Assembly (NCBI GenBank): GCA_016206875.1
Contig: JACQQR010000024.1
Coordinates: 1 to 13,682 of the forward strand
Direction of reading: 5' to 3'
DNA from: Candidatus Omnitrophota bacterium
GTDB lineage: Bacteria > Omnitrophota > Omnitrophia > Omnitrophales > JACROU01
DNA length: 13,682 bases
Position 1 is the stretch's first letter. Each line of letters begins with the position of its first letter. Positions 6,779-11,901 of this stretch are shown here, piece after piece. Made by a program: the position numbers and the translations under genes. Below the pieces are notes generated by a model. The model did not search any database. It was not told the DNA's origin and saw only the letters and a list, made by a program, of their open reading frames with translations.

Positions 6779-7423
6779 CTACCGGGCAAACGCCCGTAAA
6801 AAATGATCCAGGGACGTATATTGCAAAAAGGGATTGTCTTTCTTCTGCTCTTGCATCAGGGCCGAGGGCTTGTCGCCATAATTATGCCCGGGGTAAAGCC
6901 GCACGGAGTCCGGAAGTTTTGCGAGCATGGCAAGACTCTTATACATCTCTTCGGGATTTCCGCCGGGCAGGTCGGTGCGTCCGCAGGCATTGATAAACAG
7001 CGTATCGCCCGAAACTAAATTTTCATCCACACAAAAACACTGCGAGCCGGGCGTATGCCCCGGCGTGTGAAGAAAGCTGATTTTTACGTCGCCGATTTGA
7101 ATAGGATCTCCGGAGGAAACAGCTTGAACATTTGCCTTGGCCAAACCTTTCATCCAAGGTGCTTCTTCTTTATTAATGTAGACGGGAATATCAAGTTTCT
7201 TGAGTAAGTCGGCCAAACCATTGGTGTGATCAAAATGATAATGCGTTACCAGCGCGTGCTTGACGGCCATGCCATCTTCTTTGGCTGCCTCCAAAATGGC
7301 GGACACATCCCAAGCCGCATCCACCACAGCGGCTTCCTTTTTAGACTTTGAGCCGATGAGATACACAAAATTCTCCATCGGCCCCACCTGCATCTGCTTC
7401 AAGTATAAGTCAGGGTTGGACAT
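6779..7423 (-). CDS. Metallo-beta-lactamase-fold hydrolase (glyoxalase II/ETHE1-like)
   Basis: This 214-residue cytoplasmic MBL-fold enzyme has a complete metal site. HYHFDH at residues 61-66 supplies HxHxDH, H123 lies in HTPGHTPGS, D140 in SGDTLF, and H180 in YPGHNYG. The CGRTDLPGGNPEEMY segment (about 148-161) is shared by glyoxalase II-like hydrolases and persulfide dioxygenases (ETHE1). The family hydrolyses thioesters such as S-lactoylglutathione or oxidises glutathione persulfide, and this sequence alone does not choose between them. It lies between the toxin gene (3 bp gap) and the flavoprotein reductase (9 bp gap). A reductase partner and an MBL thiol enzyme together suggest low-molecular-weight thiol or sulfide metabolism (inference). 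No Shine-Dalgarno sequence precedes the ATG at 7423. Internal ATGs at residues 11 and 16 exist, but N-terminal strand conservation (MENFVYLIG) favours a start no later than residue 11. Confidence 0.88.
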   Translation of the reverse strand: MSNPDLYLKQMQVGPMENFVYLIGSKSKKEAAVVDAAWDVSAILEAAKEDGMAVKHALVTHYHFDHTNGLADLLKKLDIPVYINKEEAPWMKGLAKANVQAVSSGDPIQIGDVKISFLHTPGHTPGSQCFCVDENLVSGDTLFINACGRTDLPGGNPEEMYKSLAMLAKLPDSVRLYPGHNYGDKPSALMQEQKKDNPFLQYTSLDHFLRAFAR

Positions 7424-7426
7424 GAT

Positions 7427-7765
7427 TCAAAAACCCATAGCGTGCTTTACGTGTTGCATAACTTGTTTCATATCTCGATGTGAAAGAGTTCCTAATTTTT
7501 TAGTAATCATATCCGCTTTAATGGTTTGAATAATCCCCGACACCGTTGAAGGAAACAACAAACCGGCCTCTTTCCAATCTTGCACAAGAGTATCGGCTAC
7601 TAAGATTCTAGCCGTATTGCTGGTTACCGCTGCAAGAATTATTTCTTCCCTGCCTTGATGATACGAATCAGAGCTTAAAACTAAAGCGGGCCTTTTTTTA
7701 ATTCGATCCTGTTCTGAAAATGGGAACTCGACCAAGACCACGTCACCTCGATTACAGCGAATCAT
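7427..7765 (-). CDS. MazF/PemK-family endoribonuclease toxin
   Basis: This 112-residue protein has the PemK/MazF SH3-like barrel. The first strand carries RGDVVLVEFPFSEQDRIKKRPALVLS, with the KRPALVLS segment diagnostic of the family. Next come the TSN turn (AAVTSN), a strand around GLLFPSTVSGIIQTI, and C-terminal helices. Such toxins cleave mRNA at short sequences and are held inactive by a co-made antitoxin. The frame extends to an ATG at 7783, but ATG 7763-7765 is preferred because AAGGA lies 8 nt before it and the family consensus begins just after it. With this start the gene overlaps the antitoxin 3' end by 14 bp in another frame, the usual coupling in TA pairs. The metallohydrolase gene begins 3 bp after its stop. 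Confidence 0.9.
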   Translation of the reverse strand: MIRCNRGDVVLVEFPFSEQDRIKKRPALVLSSDSYHQGREEIILAAVTSNTARILVADTLVQDWKEAGLLFPSTVSGIIQTIKADMITKKLGTLSHRDMKQVMQHVKHAMGF

Positions 7766-7985
7766 AAGCCCTGTCCTTCTCATTATTCCACAATTCTTGT
7801 AATACCGAAGTAGGTTCTTGAGTCATGCGCCATAAATCCTTTTTCTCCGCCTCCTGCTGCATAAACAATTGAATAGACTTCAATACCAACTCTCGAAGTG
7901 ACATATCCAAAAGAGCAGCGCAAGTCTTAATCTTTCTTTTTTCTTCGTGGGATATTTCGATATTTAAACGAAGTAATGTCGACAT
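7752..7985 (-). CDS. MazE-like (ribbon-helix-helix) antitoxin
   Basis: This 77-residue protein fits the antitoxin half of the pair. Residues 3-10 (TLLRLNIEI) form the DNA-binding strand. Two helices follow (SHEEKRKIKTCAALLD and MSLRELVLKSIQLFMQQ), as in ribbon-helix-helix repressors. The acidic C-terminus with LWNNEKDRAYDSL resembles the toxin-wrapping tail of MazE-type antitoxins. It should neutralise the downstream MazF/PemK toxin and repress its own promoter. The frame is open to an ATG at 8012, but the ATG at 7983-7985 has a perfect AGGAGG 8 nt upstream and places the beta strand at the N-terminus, so it is chosen. The RHH versus AbrB-type fold is assigned by eye. Confidence 0.85.
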   Translation of the reverse strand: MSTLLRLNIEISHEEKRKIKTCAALLDMSLRELVLKSIQLFMQQEAEKKDLWRMTQEPTSVLQELWNNEKDRAYDSL

Positions 7986-8012
7986 CGTATATTCCTCCTC
8001 TACCCTGTACAA

Positions 8013-8041
8013 AGTATCCCATCATTTGATTAATTTATCAA
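8013..8041 (-). promoter_or_regulatory. Predicted sigma-70 promoter of the toxin-antitoxin operon
   Basis: On the minus strand TTGATA (8041-8036, five of six consensus) and GATACT (8018-8013, four of six) are separated by exactly 17 bp. They are followed about 28 bp later by the antitoxin ATG with its AGGAGG. The predicted operator overlaps the -35 box and spacer. Confidence 0.55.
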
Positions 8042-8046
8042 ATGAT
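8021..8046. promoter_or_regulatory. Perfect 10-bp inverted repeat, likely antitoxin operator
   Basis: ATCATTTGAT (8021-8030) and ATCAAATGAT (8037-8046) are exact reverse complements around a 6-bp AT spacer. The element covers the -35 box and most of the spacer of the predicted TA promoter. Its position is what is expected of an operator bound by the antitoxin or the toxin-antitoxin complex to repress its own operon. Confidence 0.65.
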
Positions 8047-8152
8047 AATTGAACCAAGGGATTTCGGATTGCCGAAGTTCTCCACCGGCCTAGTCTACAA
8101 AGCAGACCGCGCCCGGCAAAGATTCATTTGATTACTTTCTTTCAAATCCTGA

Positions 8153-8158
8153 TATCAT
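8153..8158 (+). promoter_or_regulatory. Candidate extended -10 promoter for the methyltransferase gene
   Basis: TATCAT (five of six consensus) is preceded by TGA, giving TGnTATnAT. A TTGATT at 8128-8133 is 19 bp upstream, longer than ideal for a -35 box. It lies about 40 bp before the methyltransferase start. Confidence 0.35.
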
Positions 8159-8197
8159 AGGGGCTTGCCTCTGGCGCATTGAAAGGAATATCAATTT

Positions 8198-8935
8198 ATG
8201 GCTATGAAAGAAGAGTTTGAAGAGCGGGGGAACTGGCTTTTCCGCCACCGCGGCGTATTTCCCTTCTTAATTATTCCTCTCTTAGTGATTGCCTTGAAAG
8301 ATTCCGAATATTTAGAAAGGACTTTTGGGAATCATCTGCAAACTGTCTGGGAAGTTTTTTGCATCAGCCTCTCTATTCTAGGCGGCTTAGTCCGCTGCCT
8401 GACTCTAGGATGGATTGCCGAAGGCACCTCCGGCCGTAACACCAAAGGTCAAATGGCGGAGACGCTCAATACGGAAGGCATGTACTCGATTGTGCGGCAT
8501 CCTCTTTATTTGGGCAATTTCCTGATTGTGCTCGGAATGGTTTTGTTTGTGCAGGTATGGTGGTTTGTCATTATTTTCGTTCTTTTGTTTTCCGTGTTCT
8601 ATGAAAGAATCATGCTGGCGGAAGAGGCATTTTTACGGCAAAAATTCGGCCAACAGTTTTTGGATTGGAGCAGTAAAACCCCCGCTTTTTTTCCTAAATT
8701 CAGCGCTTGGAAAACTCCGGAAAAGCATTTTTCATTCCGCATGGTGTTTAAAAGGGAATATTCCACATTGCTTGGCGTTATCATTGGTTTTATCGCACTA
8801 AAATTCAGCGGGAATCTTTTGGCGGAGAATGAGCTGAAATTTAAACTGAGCTGGATTATATTATTGGCCATAGGAACCCTCATTTATTTTGTATTGAGAT
8901 TTATTCGAAAAAAAACGCGCCTTCTGGCCGCGTAG
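8198..8935 (+). CDS. Isoprenylcysteine/phospholipid methyltransferase-family membrane protein (LmtA-like)
   Basis: This 245-residue polytopic protein has the ICMT/PEMT catalytic core. Residues 91-113 contain NTEGMYSIVRHPLYLGNFL, with the RHPLY signature and the preceding GTSGRNTKGQ loop (76-85). Residues 135-157 carry YERIMLAEEAFLRQKFG, with the E-x-x-L and F-G/W elements that close the S-adenosylmethionine site. Hydrophobic segments lie at about 20-35, 50-70, 104-134, 190-205 and 217-234. The last two helices (after residue 180) extend beyond the minimal family core. The GTSGRNT-to-RHPLYLGN arrangement recalls lipid A Kdo2 1-phosphate methyltransferases such as LmtA, so a lipid phosphate or carboxyl methyl transfer in the membrane is likely. 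The exact substrate is unknown. AAAGGA lies 10 nt before the first ATG. The ThyX-like gene starts 9 bp after its stop, so the two are probably co-transcribed. Confidence 0.82.
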   Translation: MAMKEEFEERGNWLFRHRGVFPFLIIPLLVIALKDSEYLERTFGNHLQTVWEVFCISLSILGGLVRCLTLGWIAEGTSGRNTKGQMAETLNTEGMYSIVRHPLYLGNFLIVLGMVLFVQVWWFVIIFVLLFSVFYERIMLAEEAFLRQKFGQQFLDWSSKTPAFFPKFSAWKTPEKHFSFRMVFKREYSTLLGVIIGFIALKFSGNLLAENELKFKLSWIILLAIGTLIYFVLRFIRKKTRLLAA

Positions 8936-8944
8936 TTACGAACT

Positions 8945-10516
8945 GTGAATATTCCCTCCCACACTCAACCTGCGGTTCGCTTGGTCAATTCGTTTTTCCA
9001 GCCCTACAACAATGCCGTGGCCACGGCACGCACTTGCTATTCTTCGCGCGTCATGACCGAAGTCGACGTGGATAGAGATGATGCCTCGCGCGCCCTGCGC
9101 GACCGCATCGCGCAAAGCACATATCAAGCCGGCCATCACACCACACTGCAGCATGCCACTTTTCAATTCGTGCTGGAGAAAGTATCGCGCCAATTTTTGT
9201 GGTCATTCCTCCACAGCCATCCCTTCTACAATTCCGAGCAAGTCAGCCAGCGTTATGTGGAAGTAAAGCCCGGAAATTACTGGATTCCGCCCCTGGAACC
9301 GGCGGCTTTGGAAATCTATGAAGCCGTCGCGCAAAAACAAATGGAAGCTTATCACCGCCTGATTGAAATGCTGACGCCCATAGCCACAGGCGCGTACAAA
9401 AGAATTTTTCCGAATCGCCGCATCGAAGAAGCGAGATGGAAAGGGGCTATCAAGAAAAAAGTGCAGGAAATCGCCCGCTATGTGCTCCCCGTAGCCACGT
9501 TTGCGCACTTATACCACACCGTAAGCGGCATCACGCTTCACCGCTATCACCGCCTGCTCAATCAATTGGATACGCCCTTCGAACAAGCGCAAGTGATTAC
9601 TCAAATGATAGAAGAAGTAAAAAAGGCCGATCCGCTTTTTTTCAAAGATATAGAAGACCCCATTCCGATTGAAGAAACGCTTGAGTATCAAATGTTCCGC
9701 TCGTTCCATGACAGAAAGAACGGAAGCACTTTCTCCCAAGAATTCATCCGCGAATTTGACGAGTCACTCGGCCCATACCGCTCCAAGCTCATCGACTACA
9801 AAGTAAACGCCGCCCAAACCATGGCTGCGAGCGTGCGGAATGTGCTGGGCATTTCACGCCAAGATATGACGGATGAAGACGCCATCGACCGGGTAATGAA
9901 TCCGGCAAAAAATCCATACTTGAAAGAATCACTGAATCTGAGCACACTTTCAAAATTGACCCGCACGATGCATCACGCGCATTTCACTTTCCGGAAAAAA
10001 CAATCACACACCGCTGACTCGCAAGACCAGCGTCACCGCATGACGCCCGGCTCACGCCCCATTCTCGAGGCGCACTTCCGACCCGGTACGCCCGATTTTA
10101 TTACGCCCCCGCTTGTAACCCAGGAGGCGGAAGCGCACGCGTTGTACGTGAAAATTCACGAAGAGACTTGGGAAGGAATACGCAAACTTTTAGAGCTGGG
10201 CGTGAAAAAAGAATTTGCGCTCTATTTGCTGCCCAATTCTTTTCCCATCCGGTTTGAAGAATCCGGAGATTTATTAAACCTGCATCATAAATGGGTGCAC
10301 CGGCTCTGCTACACGGCGCAGGAGGAAATCTGGAGAACTTGTCTGGATGAAGTGCTTCAAGTAGAAAAAGTCCAACCGCTTTTTATCCGCCATATTCACC
10401 CGCCTTGCCAAATGCGTTTTAAAGCGCACGCCGCTCCTTTTTGCCCCGAAGGCGAACGCTTCTGCGGCATCCCGGTGTGGAAATTGAAACAGTCACAGTA
10501 CCAACGCACTTTATAA
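8945..10516 (+). CDS. Tandem-domain ThyX-like protein (FAD-dependent thymidylate synthase family, diverged)
   Basis: This 523-residue protein is about twice the length of ThyX (about 220-250) and reads as two ThyX-like halves. In the N-half, TARTCYSSR (28-35), AGHHTTLQHATFQF (62-75), SRQF (81-84) and NSEQVSQRYVEV (96-107) follow the ThyX order. The RHRxxS core is instead LHSHPFYNS. ARYVLP (178-182) and an AQ at 215-216 continue the pattern. In the C-half, HHAHFTF (343-349), SHTADSQDQRHRM (354-366), FALYLLPNS (424-432) and YTAQEEIWR (456-464) repeat the same order. True ThyX makes dTMP from dUMP with FAD, NADPH and methylene-THF. With both RHR motifs altered, whether this protein does so is uncertain. 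The start is GTG at 8945 with no visible RBS, and an ATG at residue 37 would cut into the fold. No thyA gene is visible in the window. Confidence 0.75.
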   Translation: MNIPSHTQPAVRLVNSFFQPYNNAVATARTCYSSRVMTEVDVDRDDASRALRDRIAQSTYQAGHHTTLQHATFQFVLEKVSRQFLWSFLHSHPFYNSEQVSQRYVEVKPGNYWIPPLEPAALEIYEAVAQKQMEAYHRLIEMLTPIATGAYKRIFPNRRIEEARWKGAIKKKVQEIARYVLPVATFAHLYHTVSGITLHRYHRLLNQLDTPFEQAQVITQMIEEVKKADPLFFKDIEDPIPIEETLEYQMFRSFHDRKNGSTFSQEFIREFDESLGPYRSKLIDYKVNAAQTMAASVRNVLGISRQDMTDEDAIDRVMNPAKNPYLKESLNLSTLSKLTRTMHHAHFTFRKKQSHTADSQDQRHRMTPGSRPILEAHFRPGTPDFITPPLVTQEAEAHALYVKIHEETWEGIRKLLELGVKKEFALYLLPNSFPIRFEESGDLLNLHHKWVHRLCYTAQEEIWRTCLDEVLQVEKVQPLFIRHIHPPCQMRFKAHAAPFCPEGERFCGIPVWKLKQSQYQRTL

Positions 10517-10521
10517 AGACA

Positions 10522-10549
10522 CGGCCCTCTTCCCGGGGAGAAGGCGCCG
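10522..10549. terminator. Candidate hairpin between convergent ThyX-like and dps genes
   Basis: CGGC (10522-10525) pairs with GCCG (10546-10549). The inner CCTCTTCC and GGAGAAGG arms pair with one mismatch, one G-T pair and a one-base bulge around a CGG loop. It lies between two convergent stop codons 46 bp apart and could end transcription in both directions. No T-run follows, so support is modest. Confidence 0.35.
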
Positions 10550-10562
10550 GTCACTGTTACAT

Positions 10563-11078
10563 TTATACTTCCGCCAATGAGCTTCGCAGCATCCAGACGG
10601 ATTTTTCATGGGCCTCCAGCCGTTGGGAAATCAAATCGCAGGAAGCGTCATCTTCCACCCCTTCTGCCAGCGAAAATGCGTCGCGCAAGGCACGAATCAC
10701 TGTTTCGTGAGAGTCAATAAGCGCCTGAATCATCTCGTCGGCGGAAAGCGTTCCCGGCTTTTCTCCAAGCGATGTATTCTTTAAAAAATCCGCCAACGTG
10801 GCCGGAACCAAAAATCCAAGCGCACGAATACGCTCCGCGATTCGATCCACAGCCTTGGCCAACTCTGTGTACTCCTCTTCAAAAAATTTGTGGAGGCTGG
10901 AAAATAGGCGGCCGCGCACATTCCAATGGAAATTCTGTGACATTAAATATAAGACGTATGTGTTCGCCAAAATATCGGATAACTCTCCGGCGATTTCTTC
11001 TCTATCCTGCCCTGAGACTCCGATTTTTCGCACGGATTTTTTTAACTTGAGCCTGTCGGTTCTTCTCTCCAGAATCAT
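10563..11078 (-). CDS. dps: Dps-family DNA-protecting miniferritin
   Basis: This is a 171-residue ferritin-like protein of the Dps family. It forms 12-subunit shells that oxidise and store iron with peroxide and can coat DNA. With the chosen start, the ferroxidase ligands H51 (FHWNVRG), H63 (SLHKFFEEEY), D78 and E82 (DRIAERI) have the H-x11-H-x14-D-x3-E spacing of Dps. The loop GFLVPATLADF (88-98) and the C-terminal helix are also typical. The N-terminal 15 residues are rich in Lys and Arg (ILERRTDRLKLKKSVRK), a feature linked to DNA binding. Two ATGs lie 6 bp apart. AAGGAG is 1 nt from the first (11084) and 7 nt from the second (11078), so the second is chosen. It lies 15 bp after the yqjE-like gene and is probably the last gene of that operon. 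Confidence 0.93.
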   Translation of the reverse strand: MILERRTDRLKLKKSVRKIGVSGQDREEIAGELSDILANTYVLYLMSQNFHWNVRGRLFSSLHKFFEEEYTELAKAVDRIAERIRALGFLVPATLADFLKNTSLGEKPGTLSADEMIQALIDSHETVIRALRDAFSLAEGVEDDASCDLISQRLEAHEKSVWMLRSSLAEV

Positions 11079-11093
11079 GGCCATTCTCCTTGG

Positions 11094-11498
11094 TTATATT
11101 TCAGTTTTTTCTTTGATGATTTTTCCCAAAGTTTTGTTGTGCCTGGCAGCTGCCTGGAGCCATTTCCCGGCCGAGGATAAATAGCATATGACCCCGGCGG
11201 CAACCGTACAATTCAGCAAACCCGCCAAAAAGAGAGCACCCATTTTTACTGTCACGCTCTGCGGCAAAATCAAAACGACTCCTATTTCGACCATGATAAG
11301 CCCCAAAATTAAAAGCATGCCCAGAAATAAAACTAAAAATGTGCTGATGGCCGCACGCCGAACCGCATAAATAAGCCGGAGATAATTCGCGGCGATTTTT
11401 ACCTTGGCAAATTCCAAACCCACTCCCTTGGACACCCCCAACAAACCGGATATAGCCAGAAGCATCAAAGGAAACTCCAGTTTCTTGTGATTATTCAT
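11094..11498 (-). CDS. YqjE-like membrane protein (holin-superfamily III-type fold)
   Basis: This 134-residue protein has two strong hydrophobic segments at about 50-78 and 84-107, and a weaker N-terminal one at about 9-26. A basic amphipathic stretch (KVKIAANYLRLIYAVRR) lies before the first strong helix. This matches YqjE/Phage_holin_3_6-type proteins, which sit next to YqjD-type genes in Enterobacteria and many other bacteria. Family resemblance is judged from layout and neighbours, not from a diagnostic motif. Its ATG overlaps the stop region of the yqjD-like gene by 8 bp and has no Shine-Dalgarno sequence of its own, so translation is probably coupled. No phage lysis gene is nearby, so a holin role is unlikely. 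Confidence 0.65.
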   Translation of the reverse strand: MNNHKKLEFPLMLLAISGLLGVSKGVGLEFAKVKIAANYLRLIYAVRRAAISTFLVLFLGMLLILGLIMVEIGVVLILPQSVTVKMGALFLAGLLNCTVAAGVICYLSSAGKWLQAAARHNKTLGKIIKEKTEI

Positions 11499-11901
11499 GG
11501 GGTTGTGAATGTTCTTTGTTTATTTCCGCATCGTTTTGAGCAGGCCCATGTCCGTTTCGATTGTGCCTGTTGCCTGTGCGGTGGTGCATCATGGCCCCCA
11601 GCACCATTGAACTCATTGCCACAACTCCCATATATATCCAAGGATGCTCATGAACTTTTTGATCCCATTCCTTGGCCTTTCCGGCCACGTCGCGGGCGCC
11701 TAATTTCACGGTTCTGATGAACCGGATTCGATTCTTCCTCACGGCCTTCTGCCCTTGCCTGACCGTGTGAAAGAACAAATGCCGTGCGTTCGTATACTTA
11801 TGGTTGAACAAACCCCGAAGCGCGTCCCGCTTTTCCACCGCCGCTTCGTTCAAGAGATCCAATGCCTGTTGAAGCTTGTCGGATTTTATTTGATTTTTCA
11901 T
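11491..11901 (-). CDS. YqjD/ElaB-like C-tail-anchored membrane protein
   Basis: This 136-residue protein has a long charged, helix-prone region (residues 1-83, many Lys, Arg and Gln). The HEHPWIYMGVVAMSSMVLGAMM segment at about 84-105 follows, with a single TM helix and the conserved x-x-P-W start of YqjD/ElaB (DUF883) proteins. In Escherichia coli these proteins are RpoS-dependent, membrane anchored and bind ribosomes. An extra tail after the helix (106-136, HHRTGNRHNRNGHGP and onward) is rich in His, Asn and Gln and is unusual for the family, which normally ends with a few arginines. Its ATG overlaps the stop of the upstream phosphatase-endonuclease gene (ATGA, 4-bp overlap), and AAAGGAG lies 7 nt before it. 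The order with the YqjE-like and dps genes supports a stationary-phase or envelope-stress role. Confidence 0.75.
   Translation of the reverse strand: MKNQIKSDKLQQALDLLNEAAVEKRDALRGLFNHKYTNARHLFFHTVRQGQKAVRKNRIRFIRTVKLGARDVAGKAKEWDQKVHEHPWIYMGVVAMSSMVLGAMMHHRTGNRHNRNGHGPAQNDAEINKEHSQPHE

Noticed and set aside
7427..7985. Anti-phage defence island
   Set aside because: The only candidate is a single MazEF-type pair; no restriction, CRISPR, Abi, retron or other defence gene was found around it.
11094..11498. Phage holin, implying a prophage
   Set aside because: No endolysin, integrase or structural gene is near; the YqjD-like neighbour and the operon context favour a YqjE-type chromosomal protein.
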